DNA from: Lycium barbarum | Taxonomy: Eukaryota > Streptophyta > Magnoliopsida > Solanales > Solanaceae | DNA: 64,000 nucleotides | NCBI RefSeq assembly: GCF_019175385.1 | Contig: NC_083344.1 | Coordinates: 24,988,231-25,052,230, forward strand | Reading direction: 5' to 3' | Shown: positions 22,792 to 36,824 of the stretch, in pieces | Numbering within the stretch: position 1 is the stretch's first letter | Layout: each line of letters begins with the position of its first letter | Made by a program: the position numbers and the translations under genes | The notes under the pieces: generated by a model | What the model was told of the DNA's origin: nothing | The model's database searches: none | Seen by the model: the letters and a program-made list of their open reading frames with translations, nothing else

Positions 22792-24268
22792 TCAGATACT
22801 AATTAAACCATCGCTCGTCCTCGAGCGACAAGGAAGAGAACGGGGGAAAGATACTTGAGTCCGCAATAATTGGATATCTAGAACGCATAATGGACTTCTC
22901 CTTATAGGAAGATTCTCACCGAACAAAACTGAAACCCAATGAATGATATAGGAACCATCAGAATGGTACTTCTTCAACATAGAACCATGGAAGACTGGAT
23001 GAACACCTGATCGGTCGAGTGAAAACTAACTTATAAAACACAAGATCAATACAACGGATAGTCTCAAATAGGCCAATACAGCTCGGGTTCGTTTGCCCTC
23101 CTTCCCAAATCGCATGACACCCTACATAGGTGTAACCTTCAGAAGAACCTGCCCACTCACTTTACCAGTCACAACTCTCTAAACTTAGCTCAAGCTCCAA
23201 TTTTCATATCTCCGTATTTGAATTTCCCTCGCAACTGATCCTCGAATAAACAAATTACTTTTGCTCGAATTCTCTGATTTGACAAAACTGCAACTCTGAA
23301 CTCTATCAATAGGTCCCGCAAACACTTTCGCAAACTCATGAAAGCCTTCAAAACATGGCCACAAACCATAGACCATTCTGAACCGGGAAGATATTCTGAT
23401 TCGGCTAACCTTTCCTTCGCGCTTGCTAAAGCCTTTTTTTTGCACCTCGATTTCTTAGAAACACATGAACACACACTCCACAAACCCGAAACCATGACTT
23501 ACTGTTGCCATAAAGAATCCTTGATCCATTTGAGATCTCCATGCAATTCCATCAAAACTGATCTTACTAACAGCCAACTTGCCTAGTTCCAAGTCTTCTT
23601 AACCATCAAATCACAATACAGGAACCATACTACTGAATATCTCACCGAGCAAAGTCCGTCGGAACCCAACTGATCACTACAAAGACCTCTCGCACAACAG
23701 TTCCTCCCTAAATATGTACTAAGCTCATTGTAAACTATTGTTCTATCCAAGTAACTGTTTTCAGAAAATATCATCAAATCCACTAGGAAATCCTAACAAA
23801 GCTCGGTAAATCTGTCATTCCTCAAATTTGAGCCGAAACGCATACAAATCCTTAAATATCTTCCTAGAAATATAAACATAGACCATTAAGCTTAACTCGA
23901 ACAAGGTTGACCCTCAATGAATGCATAATTATTGAATTCCAGCAATATTAATTTGGACCGACTCCGAATTTCCAAAACCCATCACAGTTCTATCGCGTAT
24001 CTGTGGTAGCCAATTCTAATCTTTTCCTCATACCTAACAAATCATGTCTATTAGCCTCGACTCCATAAGTTGAGTTCTATCTAATTTATCAACTTAGTAC
24101 TGAAGAGCTATACCTTACGATTCCAATCTTCATGTTTCTCAACCTTTACCCGACACGCAAATCTGATACAACGCTAAACTTTTGGACGCAAAACCTGAAG
24201 CCTCATATAATAATTATTTAACCATCGAACCTCTCACTGTATCACCTTGATTTGCCCATAAATTTTCC
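22792..24268 (-). pseudogene. Decayed pol 3' end of element H
   Basis: Read on the minus strand, the region ending near 22,800 keeps the shape of a chromovirus integrase C-terminus. At 23,035-23,150 the string giving a VMRFG/GPY-like segment is recognisable in broken frames. SSMVLC (a relic of FHVSML) is followed by LKKYHSDGSYI near 22,940-22,980. No open frame exceeds about 100 codons, and most of 23,200-24,268 cannot be aligned by eye to any domain. Part of it (about 23,870-24,010) matches H' at 5630-5770. The subfamily is different from B-F, judging by LKKYHSD instead of LRKCIGD. Confidence 0.6.
22811..22828 (-). other. 3' hairpin of element H
   Basis: TCGCTCG/CGAGCGA encloses a four-base loop (TCCT on plus, AGGA on the coding strand). 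It is the counterpart of the AACATTCG/CGAATGTT hairpin in C-F: the loop is the same and the stem pairs differ. Confidence 0.65.
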
Positions 24269-24273
24269 GAAAG
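24269..24273. repeat. Target-site duplication of I (left copy)
   Basis: GAAAG, repeated at 39,242-39,246 after the far end of LTR I. Confidence 0.85.
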
Positions 24274-25996
24274 TGTCACTCCCCGAACCATGGTCTGGGC
24301 GTAGCACGACACTCGGTGCCTGATTGCATGTGACCGAGCGAACCACATGGGTTGCTGAATCAATATGGGGCATAAACATGAGCGGAATATAATTTAAAAC
24401 ATGATGAGCCTAAAACACGGGATGTTGTAGATATCAACGAAATTACTAATTTAAAACATGAATATGGATTGTCATAAATAATAAGACAAAGGTGGCTATA
24501 CGACTCTGAATATCTGACATAATACGACTGTACTGACTAGTCTATGAAACCTCTAACATAAGTCTGAACTGCTAAACATACTTGATTTAACAAGGACCCC
24601 AGGATTCCTTAACTATATAACTATCATAAAAGTAAATAACGACAAAACCCTAAAGAAGATAGGGCTCACCAAAAGCTGATATGTGCAATGTCCTACTAAG
24701 CAGATGCATCGTCCTGTAAATCCGTACATGCATCATGAAGTGCAGGCCCCCGGGCAATAGAAAAAGGACATCAGCACATTGAATGTATTGGTATGTAAAG
24801 CAACAAAATGGAATAACATGGCACATGAAATAACATGATAAGAGCTGAAGCTGAACCTGAAACCTGGTCATGAACATGGACTTGAATACATGCCTACATA
24901 TATAACATGATTAAAAATATTTGTGGGAGAGCATCAATATAAACAGCATGTAACCACCACGTTGACACGTGGCGTCTCATCTCTGCCCGATCAGCTAAGC
25001 CGTCTTGTATCTTGTCGGGGTACAAGATGTGAACATGACATGAATGGATCCAAATCCCTCAATAGGGAAGATATTAAGGTATCATCCTAAACATGGGCGG
25101 AGAGATCCTTGTCCTACTCTGGCAAATGTAGTTTCAGGTATAAAACCTTCTTGTTAATATGTGCAACTCCCAATAACATGAACATGATATAGTTGGCTGA
25201 GAAGACCACAAATTTCGTAAAAACATGACTTGTATTCTAACATGGATATCTTGTATCATAACCATGGAAGAATGTGGTGTAGGGAAGAACAACGATGTTC
25301 CCACACATATCCCTACATACCTATAAACACTCCAATCCAACGAACCAAACTGCTTCTCTGACGAAGACCACCAAAACTCTAGCTTTGAATCGCTTGAGAA
25401 GAATTTACCTTGGAAATCCTATGTTTTGGTTGAGGAATCATGTTACTAATCATAAATTAATGTTAGAATTACTTAGGAATCGTTAGAGCGATCTTACCTT
25501 GATGGGGGAGGATGAGGAGAGGAGGAAAACGGCTGCTTAGGGCTTTAGAACAAAGTTGGAATGTCAGATAAATGAAATTTTGAGTTAAGTGTTGAATTTA
25601 TAGCATGGCCATTTTGGACCCCCATGCTCGCCGAGCGCGATTTATGGCTTACCCCTACCTCGCTTTAGGGCGAGCTGAGGGAGCTCCCTTGTCCATTTTA
25701 CATTTACATGATTTTTCTTGAATTCTTCCCACTTTTGGACCCCTACCTCGCTGAGCGCAGCCCAAGGCGAGCCCTTGCCTCGCTTTGGGGCGAGCGCAGC
25801 GAGATCCCCTGGCACTTTTACATTCAGTCGATAGCGTTCAGTAAAATGGACATAACTCCTAGAACAGAGCTCTGTTAGGACTCCACAATATACCGTTGGA
25901 AATATATTTCAAAGGGCTACAACTTTCATGTTTTAAGTTTTTCAAATTATCAACGAATTTTCCTGTAATTGGGTTGGAAGGCAAACATATCGAAAA
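24274..25996 (-). mobile_element. Solo LTR I, first part
   Basis: It starts TGTCACTCCCCGAACC and continues, after insertion B, at about 38,968-39,241, where it ends GGGGTGCAACA. GAAAG duplications at both outer ends and the absence of internal sequence show a solo LTR left by LTR-LTR recombination. The family differs from the other LTRs here. Confidence 0.82.
25595..25802 (-). promoter_or_regulatory. U3 palindrome cluster and TATA box of LTR I
   Basis: Inverted words CTCGC...GCGAG (CTCGCCGAGCG, CTCGCTTTGGGGCGAG and similar) repeat between 25,625 and 25,802. On the minus strand they are followed by a TATAAATT box near 25,602-25,595. The core word is particular to this family. Confidence 0.5.
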
Positions 25997-26265
25997 TGTC
26001 ACGACCCGACTAGGGGCCATGACGGGTACCCAGGGCTAACCACCGAGCACTACTCATACCATTACCCATCGTACTCATCAAGCGTTCATTCATTAATCTT
26101 ATACTTAAGTCATATGAAAAACCATTTTTCACTTCGAAACATAATTACATTTATATACATAATCTCTTCGGCTATCAAATTAATGTTCATACAATAAGGA
26201 CATCGTGAGACCACACTACCCACACATACACATCTACGAGCCTCTACTAGAGTACTAGACATATG

Positions 26266-26457
26266 GACGGGACAGGATCCCGTTGTGCCCAAAATACATG
26301 AACATACACAAAAGAACAAGTCAATGGCACCTCCGGGACAATGGAGTGTCCTCGAGTCAGCTGATAGCTCCTATGAGTTTGGATCACCTCCCTGCCTACC
26401 TGTGGGCATGAACACAGCGTCCAAAGAAGACGGACGTCAGTACGAACATTGTACTGA
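26266..26457 (-). promoter_or_regulatory. LTR hairpin module, B 3' LTR
   Basis: H5 is ACGGGA/TCCCGT (26267-26272 with 26278-26283). H4 is CTCC/GGAG near 26,331-26,346. H3 is CTGTG/CACAG (26400-26404 with 26413-26417). H2 is CGTCC/GGACG (26418-26422 with 26432-26436). H1 is TCAGTAC/GTACTGA (26437-26443 with 26451-26457). Positions are on plus; the coding-strand order is H1 to H5. Confidence 0.6.
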
Positions 26458-26636
26458 GTATGTAAGGTATGAATGAAATGAACATATTAGAGAAATCATA
26501 AGACATAAGATGAAGATATAACCTGCGTAACTTTTAAGGGTGGGTACATTTCATACATATATCATATATAATCATAGTACATGTTTCATCATAGCGCATA
26601 CATCATTGTATCATATATATCATCATCATTAACCCG

Positions 26637-26812
26637 CGTCCGGGTAACCGTCATATGCCGCCCACTAGTGGTGTCGTGCCCGGACCTCTAGGCTCAGTGT
26701 AAACATAGCAGCCCGCCTTAGCGATGACATGCCCGGCCATTTAGGCACGGTGGAATCGTATGCAGCCCGCCTTCGGGGTGACATGCCCGGCCATTTAGGC
26801 AAGGTGGAATCA
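26637..26812 (-). repeat. Tandem minirepeats in B 3' LTR
   Basis: About four imperfect units of 45-55 bases share GCCCG(C/G)C... and GACATGCCCGGCC.TTTAGGC. They occupy the place of the CACCGAGTCCC repeats in G, J and D. A matching block is in the B 5' LTR at about 34,197-34,373. Confidence 0.65.
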
Positions 26813-28042
26813 CATCGTCATATACCCATTGTAAAGTTAACATTTTCATACATTGCATAGGCATATCATAAGCTTAGCGTCATTATACATTTATCATCAA
26901 ACATACTTTAGAACTCGAAGGCAACTATGGCTATGTCGGGGTGACATAAGGTCGTGAACCCCCGATTACATTATGGAGTGATCATAATCATTATGTCTCA
27001 CCTTGAAGGGCTAACATTTTAAGGTGAGTGTACACAAGAAAAGCATCAATGGAACCATATTTAGGATCATTAACCTCATGGACATCGTATGTTACTCTAG
27101 GATTCTTTATATTTAAATTCGTCATCATCATTATCATGCTCGTATCGTATCTCTTTTCTTTATCATATGCGTATGTATCTCTTTACGGTCATGGACTCAT
27201 AATTTTCGATATTCGGGAAGATCACGGAATAGGAAGATTCATGTCATAGGAGTCATGGCTTAGAAGGAAAGGATTAGCCTTACATACCTTTTCCTTTAGC
27301 TATTCTACCGCTTGATCGTTCTCCTTCAATGCTCACGTCTTTACCTTTAAGGGAGTTCGTATTAACATTAGCTAAACGATTATAAGAACATCCTTACTAA
27401 AGCTAGAGAAAATTGGGCAGCATTTCCTTTGTTTATACAACTTTCCTCATATTACATATCAACTCCCAAATATCCATAACAACATTCACAATATCATAAG
27501 CAACAATCATCATTCATCTACGTTATCCTCATTTCATAACTTCACTTCAATTCCTCCATAATCATGGTCATAGTACACTATTACATTTCTCACATATAAT
27601 GCTTATCCCATGTCCTAAATGTCATTTATAACATAATTATAATCACAACATATCAATATTCATGACTTATTCCAAACTACCACTCAAAATGTCACTATCT
27701 TCACATTCATGACCCATTTTCTATATCCTTCTACAATCCAAGTCTTTCAACCTCTCATTACTTTAAACAACATGGAATGATCATAAAACATACCTTAGAT
27801 AGTGTAAGAATAAGCCTTGAGCGGAGATACTCCTCTTGCACCAAAACCCTAGCTTCACTTCTACTTAGATTCCTTGTCTTGGATGAACTCTAGTGAGTTT
27901 CTTACACTTAACTCTCTTAGTTTGATGAAGTTGATCTTGAATCTCTCTTGAGTTCTTATGGAAGAAGTGTGTGGAACCCTCTAGAAGCCTTGAGAGAGAT
28001 GAAGAAGTGTGGGAAATGAAATTAGTTAAGTGGGATCACATT

Positions 28043-28216
28043 TATATAATTGAACTTAACTCAACCCGTCGGGACTTCCACGGACACTTATACGGTCGGT
28101 ATAACATTGCACGGCCCGTATAAGTGGTCGTGTTTCACCACCAGGCAAACATCATCTCTGTTGGGTATTATATGGACCGTATAATGTTATACGGACCGTA
28201 TAAGTCGGTCGTATAA
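28043..28216 (-). promoter_or_regulatory. U3 palindrome array and TATA box of B 3' LTR
   Basis: Four to five TATACGGACCGTATAA-type palindromes lie at 28,087-28,216. On the minus strand they precede TTATATAAA at about 28,049-28,041. Confidence 0.55.
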
Positions 28217-28550
28217 CCCCATCTCCCTGAAATGATCTCCGTCGTTCGCTTGGTCTCCAATCCTTATGGAACCTTCTTGACACTTGTTTAACACCTCGTT
28301 AACAATCTAAGGGACATTATAACTCTTCTCCAAAACATCATTAAGCCATCATAATTCGATACTCGTAAATCTTGCCCGACACACAACCTATACCTTGCTT
28401 TCCTTAACAACTTCCAGAGTTTCCCCTGTAATATGGCAATACCATCCTGTCACAACAGCCCACAATAGCATTGCCTCACAGGGCCACAACACAGTAGCAA
28501 TATATGTCGGCCACACACGACCCATATGCATAAAAAGAAAACATACATAC

Positions 28551-31500
28551 CTCATAATCCCGATGTTTCATCGTGGATCTCTTTTGGGGGCTGAAATAAG
28601 TGCAGGTATTTGGATTTCATACTCTCTTCTGCTTCTCAAGTTATTTTTTCTCGATTGTTATTTCGCCATAAGACTTTAACTGAGGCTACTTCCTTATTTC
28701 GAAGTCTCCGTACCTGCCTGTCTAATATGGCAATGGCACTTCTTCATAGACTAGCTTTTCTGTCACTTGAACATCATCTACTGGAAAAATCCGCGTAGGA
28801 TCTCCAACACACTTGCGGAGCATTGAGACATGGAAAATTGGATGGACTAATTCAAGTTCTAGAGGCAAGTCCAATTTGTAAGCTACTTGACCCACCTTGA
28901 GAATAATCTTATAGGGTCCAATGTATTGAGGACTTAACTTTCCTTTCTTACCAAATCTCACCACTCCTTTCATTGGTGACACCTTTAAGAATGTCAAATC
29001 ATCAACTTGAAATTCTAAGTCTCGCCGGCGGTTGTCCGCATTAGATTTTTGGCGACTTTGGGCTGTCATTAATCGATTTTGGATCACCTTGAATTTTTCT
29101 ACTGCTTATTGAATTAACTCAGGGCCTATTAGCTGTACTTCTCCTATTTCAAACTATCCAATTAGGGATCTGCACTTCCTTCCATATAGAGCTTCATACG
29201 GAGCCATTTGGATACTGGAATGGTAGCTATTGTTGTATGCAAACTCGATTAGAGGTAAGTGGTCATCCCAACTACCACCAAAATCTATAACACATGCTCT
29301 TAGCATGTCCTCCAAGGTCTGAATGGTACGTTTGGCTTGCCCATCAGTCTGCGGATGAAATGTCGTGCTAAGCTTTACTTGAGTACCTAAACCTTCTTGG
29401 AAAGATTTCTAGAACTTGGCTGTAAATTGCGCTCCTCTATCTGTGATAATGGATATCGGAATACCATGGAGTTGCACAATCTCCTCGAGATACAACCTTG
29501 CATAATCTTCTGCTGAGTATGTGGTTCTAACAGGAAGAAAATGAGCTACTTTCGTCAATCTATCCACAATCACCCATATAGAATCATACTTGCTTCGGGA
29601 ACGAGGTAATCCCACAATAAAATCCATATTGATCACTTCCCATTTCCAAGTAGGGATTTCCATTGCCTGCAATAATCCTCCTGGCTTTTGATGTTCGATT
29701 TTCACTTGCTGGCAATTTGGACATTGGGCTACAAATTCTGCTATGTCTTTCTTCGTTCCATCCCACCAATAAATTAACTTGAGATCATGATACATCTTTG
29801 TCGTTCCTGGATGAATAGAATACCGAGAATAATTAGCTTCTTTTAGAATTCGGCGACATAATTCTGCAACATTCGGAACACATAGCCTGCCTCGGTATCT
29901 AAGAATTCCATCTATAGAAGTTTCAAATGGAGACTTCTCTTTTTCATGAAGTGTGTCTTTATAATGGCTCAAGTGAGGATCTTCATGATGCTCTTTCACT
30001 TCCATATTCAAGGACGAAACTGTGGGATTATTAATACCAATTCCTGCACTACCTGAATCAACTAGACGTACTCCAAGATTAGCTAGTTGGTGGAGCTCAT
30101 GAATTAATTCTTTATTCTCCGGAGGAACTTCACATAGGCTGCCCATTGATCTGCGGCTAAGCGCGTCAGCTACTACATTTGCCTTTCCGGGGTGGTACAA
30201 TATACTCACATCATAATCTTTCAATAATTCTAACCACCGCCTCTACCGTAGATTTAACTCTTTCTGTTTGAAAATGTACTAAAGACTCTTGTGATCTGTA
30301 TAAATATCGACATGTACACCATACAAGTAGTGTCTCCACATCTTTAATGCATGAATAACTGCAGCTAATTCGAGATCATGAGTTGGGTAGTTCTTTTCAT
30401 GTTTCCGCAGCTGTCTCGGAGCATAAGCAATGACTTTACCGTGCTGCATTAACACACATCCTAACCCAACACCGAAAGCATCACAATATACAACATAACC
30501 ATCTGGCCCTTCTGGGAGTGTCAAGAATGGGGCTGAGGTTAATCTGCCCTTCAACTCTTGGAAGTTGCGTTCACAAGCATCATTCCACTGGAATTTAGCT
30601 GACTTTTGGGTTAGCTTCGTCAATGGGGTTGAAATAGAGGAAAATCCTTCTACGAACCTTCTATAGTAACCTGCCAATCCCAGAAAACTACACACTTCTG
30701 TAGGCATCGTAGGACTTGGCCAAGTCTTCACAGCTTCAATTTTCTGAGTATCAACTCGAATGCCATCATTTGAAATAACATGACCCAAAAATGTCACAGA
30801 ATTCAGTCAAAACTCGCACTTTGAAAATTTGCATACAATTCGCGGGTTCGAAGAATTCCAAGAACAATACATAAATGATCTGCATGTTCTGATTATGTGC
30901 GAGAGTATACCAGAATATCGTCAATGAATACTATTACGAATAAATCCAAGAGAGGCCTGAATACATTATTCATCAAATTCATGAACACTGCCGGAGCATT
31001 AGTTATCCAAAACGACATCACCCAGAATTCATAATGGCCATATCTCATTCTGAAAGCTGTTTTGGAAATATCTTCTTCTTTAACTCTCACTTGGTGATAA
31101 CCTGACCTCAAGTCTATTTTGGAAAACCACTTGGCACCTTATAATTGATCAAACAAATCATCAATCCTTGGGAGAGGATATTTGTTCTTTATCGTCACCT
31201 TATTCAACTGCCTATAATCGATACACATCCGTAAGGAACCATTTTCTTTCTCACGAATAGGACTGGCGCTCCCCACGGTGATGAACTGGGTCTAATAAAC
31301 CCCTTCTCAATAAAATCCTTCAACTGTGTGTTTAACTCTTTCAATTCTGCCAGAGCCATTCGGTAAGGAGGAATAGAAATAGGCTTGGTGTCCGGCAACA
31401 CATCAATAGCGAAATCCATCTCTCTTTCCGGGGGAAGGCCTGGAAGTTCATCTGGAAATACATTCGGAAATTCATTCACTACCGGAACGGATTGGAGAGT

Positions 31501-33351
31501 TGACGACATTGCCTCAGTATCCTGAACTCGGACTAAGTGATAAATATATCCCTTAGCTATCATCTTTCCAGCCTTAAGGTAGGAAATAAACCTACCTCTT
31601 GGAGATGTTGTATTACCCTTCCATTCAAGCACTTGCTCTCCCGGAAATTGAAATCGAACTACTTTCATTCGGCAATCAACATTAGCATAACATGAGGCCA
31701 ACCAATCCATACCCATAATCACATCGAAATCTAACATTTCCAGCTCAACTAAATCAGCTTTAGTCTGGCGGTCGCATATCACAATTACACAGTTTTTGTA
31801 CACTTGTCTAGCTATCACGGGATCACTAACCGGAGTAGATACCTCAAAAGGTTTAATTGGCTCAGGGTTTCACCCCAATAATACTAGCAACATACAGAGT
31901 AATATAAGATAGGGTAGAACCCGGATCTATCAATGCATACACCTCATGGGAAAATAAGGATAATATACCTGTAACCACATCCGGGGAGGACTCAAGATCT
32001 TATCGCCCGGCTAAAGCATATATAAGGGGCTGAGTGGCACCTGAAGTAGATGCTCCCCCTCTGCCTCTACCTCAACCTGCTGGAATCTGGGGAGTCTGCC
32101 CTATCAGGCGCACTGAAGAGGAACAAGCTGCTGATCCTGTGGGCTGAACCCCACCTCTACCATACCTCGAGGGACAATCACGCGTCAAGTTCCCAGTCTG
32201 TCCACAAACATAGCAAGCATTTCTGCCCTGGTGACATGGCCCCGAATGTAATTTACCACACTGATTACATCGCGGCACTGGTGGTCTCCTCTGACTATGA
32301 TCACCCCCAAACTGAGAACCTGAAGCTCTCGAACTCTGACCCTGTCCTGAAGGAAAGGAGCGATCCTACCTGCAAATCATGGAGGCGCACTAGTCGCAGA
32401 CTGGCCTGAGTGTCTAGAATATTCCTGCCTTGATCCCCCTCTATAATCACTACCTGCCCCCATAGATCTGGCCCTCTTGCTTTGCCCTCTATCAATATCA
32501 CGATCACCCCTTTGCGGATGTTATTGTCCTTCTAAATTCTGGGCATGGGCTTGAATGCGGGAAATATCCATCCCATCTTGCAACGAAGCCGTCAAACAAT
32601 CCTTAAATAAATGTGGCCCCAAGCCACTCACAAACCTGTGCACCCTATCTCCCATGTCGGCCACCATAGTCGGGGCATATCTAGCCAATGAATTAAACTG
32701 AAGGCTATACTCCCGGGCACTCATATTTTCTTGTTTTAGATTTAAGAACCTATCTGCTCTAGCTCGGCGGACCTCGGGTGGCAAATAGTGGCGGATGAAG
32801 GCATCCACAAATTCTTGCCAAACAGGAGGAGGCGCGTTCTCTTTTCTTGATGATATTCAATTATTTTACCATAATACCGCCACATCTCAGAGTCTATAAG
32901 ATGCCAACTCCACAGATTCAGTTTCGGAATCATGAATAATCTTCAATGTTCTCAACATTTCATCAATAAAAGTTTGCGGGTCTTCATTCGGCTTTGACCT
33001 GAAAAACTCCGGAGGATTCAAACTCATGAAATCACGGGCTCTAGTACTAACTGCCCTGTCACTTGAACCCGAACCCTGCCGCTTTGCCTGGGCGGCAACT
33101 AACTGCGTCAATAGATGAATAGTCTCGGTCACTTGTTGACCCGAAGTAGCCGGTGGAGGAACTAGAGGCATAGGAGCTGGAGTTGAAGCCCCTTTTTGTT
33201 CTTCTATAATAGGCGGAGTAGAAGAGGAATTAGATGGAGCCTCATTATGTGATTCACCCTCTTCTACATTCATTGGTAGCTCTCTTTCTACCCGTCTTTT
33301 CATCGTAATCTTGCCCTTCTGGGCAGCTGCAGCTTTTCCCTTTGGCGGCAT
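28551..33351 (-). pseudogene. gag-pol of element B, broken
   Basis: Start chosen at MPPKGK (33,351), the conserved MP start. In order on the minus strand: gag core (33,000-32,520), zinc knuckle CYVCGQTGNLTRDC near 32,200 (the knuckle His is replaced by Asn), protease ([14 protein letters not shown], about 31,900), RT (from [16 protein letters not shown] to FIDDILVYS near 30,905), RNase H ([20 protein letters not shown]), integrase (zinc finger HPGTTKMYHDL...CPNC, core MDFIVGLPRS and ITDRGAQF), C-terminal domain and a chromodomain-like tail ending at the TGA at 28,551-28,553. Frameshifts are visible near 31,870, 31,245 (after VRKK) and 28,730, and stops near 32,880, 30,800, 30,245 and 29,410. 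The RT active site itself is still FIDD. Confidence 0.92.
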
Positions 33352-33542
33352 TTCTGAAATCATAGCACACTATTAAGGAGGAGATAATCTTATAACACAG
33401 CTCTATCGCACAATCTCATAAGAAGAAGAATGGTCATTTTTTCTAAATGCCCTGTAGCCTCCTGTTTATTAGTGTGGCGCGCAACACACCATAAACAAGA
33501 CACTACTAGACACGGTTCGTAGACACTTCCTAGGACTGAACT

Positions 33543-33554
33543 CCTCTGATACCA
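33543..33554 (-). other. Primer-binding site of B
   Basis: On the minus strand this is TGGTATCAGAGG, four bases inside the LTR end. It matches the initiator-Met tRNA complement at 11 of 12 positions. Confidence 0.85.
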
Positions 33555-33827
33555 CTTTTGTCACGACCCGACTAGGGGCCATGACGGGTACCCGGGGCTA
33601 ACCACCGAGCACCACTCATACCATTACCTGTCGTACTCATCAAGCGTTCATTCATTAATCTTATACTCAAGTCATAGGAAAAACCATTTTTCACTTCGAA
33701 ACATAATTACCTTTATATACATAAGCCTTTCGGCTATCAAATTAATGTACATACAATAAGGACATAGTGAGACCATACTACCCACACATACGCATCTATG
33801 AGCCTCTACTGAAGTACTAGACATATG

Positions 33828-34018
33828 GACGGGACAGGACCCCGTTGTGCCCAAAAAACATGAACATATACAAAACAATAAGTCAATGGCACCTCCGGGA
33901 CAATGGAGTGCCCTCGAGTCAGCTGATGGCTCCTATGAATCTGGATCACCTCCCTGCCTACCTGTGGGCATGAACACAGCGACCAAAGACGATGGACGTC
34001 AGTACGAACATTGCACTG
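33828..34018 (-). promoter_or_regulatory. LTR hairpin module, B 5' LTR
   Basis: This has the same layout as 26,266-26,457. Here H1 has one changed base (GCACTGA) and H2 one mismatch (CGACC opposite GGACG). H3 is CTGTG/CACAG, intact. Confidence 0.5.
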
Positions 34019-35194
34019 AGTATGTAAAGTATGAATGAAATGAACATAATAGAGACATCATAAGACATAAGATGAAGATATAACCTGCATAACTTTTAAG
34101 GGCGGATACATTTCATACATATATCATATATAATCATAGTACATGTATCATCATAGCGCATACATCATTGTATCTTATATATCATCATCGTTAACCCGCG
34201 TCCGGGTAACCGTCATATGCAGCCCACTAGTGGTGTCATGCCCAGCCCTCTAGGCTCGGTGTAAACATAGCAGCCCGCCTTAGCGGTGACATGCCTGGCC
34301 ATTTAGGCACGATGAAATCGTATGCAGCCCACTTCGCGGTGACATGCCCGGCCATTTAGGCACGGTGGAATCGCATCTTCATATACCCATCGTAAACTTA
34401 ACATTTTCATACATTGCATAGGCATATCATAAGCTTAGCATCATTATACACTTATCATCAAACATACATTAGAACTCGAAGGCAACTATGGCTATGTCGG
34501 GGTTACATAAGGTCGTGAACCCCCGATTACATCATTGAGTGATCATAATCATTATGTCTTACCTTGAAAGTACTAACATTTTAAGGTGAGTGTACACAAG
34601 AAAAGCATCAATGGAACCATATTCTGGATCATTAACCTCATGGACTTCGTATGTTACTCTAGGATTCTTTATACTTAAATTCGTCATCATCATTATCATG
34701 CTCGTATCGTATCACTTTTCTTATCATATGCATGTTATACCCCGCATTTTCAGAGCATGAGCATGACACGTGCTTCCTAAAAAAAAAATTGACAATTATG
34801 TTGTTGCTACGTAATTTAAACTCACGTTGATAGTGTTGTATCCCTTATTTTAGTACGTCGGGTTATTTGTAAGCTGAGGTGGGGCCCACACGTCGAGATT
34901 TTTTTTGGACATGTGAAAAATGATATGAAGCACATATGTGAAGTTAAACACAACTCAAGAAGGACCCTTGAGCCAAATCGAAGTGGAAGTCCTCCAAACA
35001 AATATTTTTAAGTAACGTTTTCGGGTGATCTTACTTCGAGGAACAGAAATGGTATTATAAGTTTGGAATTGGGAAACATACCAAGAAATAGAAGTTGTAG
35101 ATAATTGAATTAATTTTCCAAACTTAGGTCGTGGGTTCACAGGTGACGTCGGTACAAGTAGATATGGACGTTTTAAGGCAGAAAGGTTCGTGGG

Positions 35195-35248
35195 TTAGGC
35201 CCAATCCGAGCCCAACTGGGTTGGGCCCATGACCCATGTTTATTTAAG
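35195..35248 (+). promoter_or_regulatory. GGCCCA-rich inverted words upstream of TATA-like box, LTR G
   Basis: Short inverted words (AGGCCCA, GCCCAAC, GTTGGGCCCA) crowd the region about 460-500 nt from the LTR start, followed by TTATTTAAG at 35,240-35,248. This is the positional counterpart of the palindrome arrays, but much weaker. Confidence 0.3.
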
Positions 35249-36571
35249 TGAAACTTCAGCCCTTTTCTCCTCAACTTTCATACCAAAACACTAGAAAATT
35301 CTGGAAAAATAGAAAGAGGAGCCTTGGAGAGAAGAAAAACCAATTTTGACCAAAATCTAAGCCCCGAAGCCCATGAAGGGAAAAGTGTTGTACGCTGCGT
35401 TGTCTTCAATATGAGCTAAAAATCAATCAAGAAAAAGAGGATGGACGTGAGGGCTGCACACTTGAGGTAATATTACGATCCCTTTTCATTGTTAACAAGT
35501 TTATTTAAAGTTTTAACGGATTAAAACGGAGAAAATAGCGATATAAATTCGTTTGTTGATGTTGTTGAATTATGGTTTGAGTTTGAGGAAAACTTTGGAT
35601 AATATATATATATATATATATTTCTTGTAGGATGTTGTTATTAATGTTATTGGTATTGATTTCAGCTTCTCTACGGAAATAAAATTACTAAATAGTTATA
35701 CTGCAAATTGGTTGGTTGAGAAATTTAGAAAATAGTGTGTGGGTTGTTCTATGGCATATGTTGGTATTGGAAATGATGTTAATACTATTGGTATTGTTGT
35801 TGATGTTGTTGGTTGCTAAATTGGAATTCGGGCTAGGCATATAAACAGGGGAGATGCTGCCTGATTTTCGGCAAGATATAAAGTAGTATGATTTGAAATA
35901 TGGTACAAATGTGCGATGAAAAGGCTAACATTAGCATAAATCCCTTCAAATGTAGATTTACGAGCTCGGAGAAATAAGCGTAGCTAATAGGAGGTTGAAC
36001 AGGTATGTAAGGCGTACCCTTTCTTTCTTTTGGCATGATCCTTATGAAATAAACAGACGATGTGTATATGACTCCAAAGAAATTCCTATTCTTAGAGCCA
36101 ATAGGATGGCTAATGTTCTTGATTTCCATAAGCTGTTTCATATGGTTTTGATGCGTATCTATGATGTCCGAAGTTCTGTTTGATATGTTTCCGAATGGCA
36201 TTCGAAAGATAATTGATATGACTAAAGTTTTGATCTTCAAATGCTAGCACGTTCGAGTATTCCATTGAGTCTTTGATATATTTTGATATGTACATATGGT
36301 TCCAAAAGCTATATTTGGTTTGATCCATAAGGATATCCGAAAGGTGCTTGATATGATTGTTGCCTTGATTTTCCAAAAATGGCTTCTGAAACGTTTGTAG
36401 AAGGTTCTCTACTAAAACGTCCATAACTTTTTCATACTAACTCGGATTAACTTGAAACGTGTTTATGACCCTCAAGTGTCAATTTATGTACGTACTCATC
36501 GAGTCTTGAAATTTGTTTTATATACATATGGTTTCTCACTACTCTGCTCGTGCATGCCTCAATATGTCTTT

Positions 36572-36824
36572 CACCGAGTCCCGGGCCGGGTATGTTATCG
36601 TGCGCACTCCACTGCATTGTTCACCGAGTCCCTCATTAGAGGGCCGAGTACGGTATATGTATATGATGATATGATGAGATGATGATGTGTTATGGCGGCT
36701 AGGAGGGCATATGATGATTTGATTCACCGAGTCCCTCACTAGAGGGCCGGGTAACGTATGTATATGATATATGATGTTCACATGCATGATTTTATCCACC
36801 GAGTCCCTGAATGGGCCGGGTACA

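Larger units (their letters stand above)
25997..28415 (-). mobile_element. 3' LTR of B, truncated at its start
   Basis: It starts (plus orientation) TGTCACGACCCGACTAGG, identical to the 5' LTR at 33,559, and is nearly identical to it over its length. The last ~130 bases (coding-strand LTR start) are deleted. Confidence 0.9.

Noticed and set aside
24274..24900. Full five-hairpin module in LTR I
   Set aside because: The region near 24,700-24,800 resembles the module sequence, but H1 and H2 do not pair, so I did not annotate it. It is a useful counter-example.
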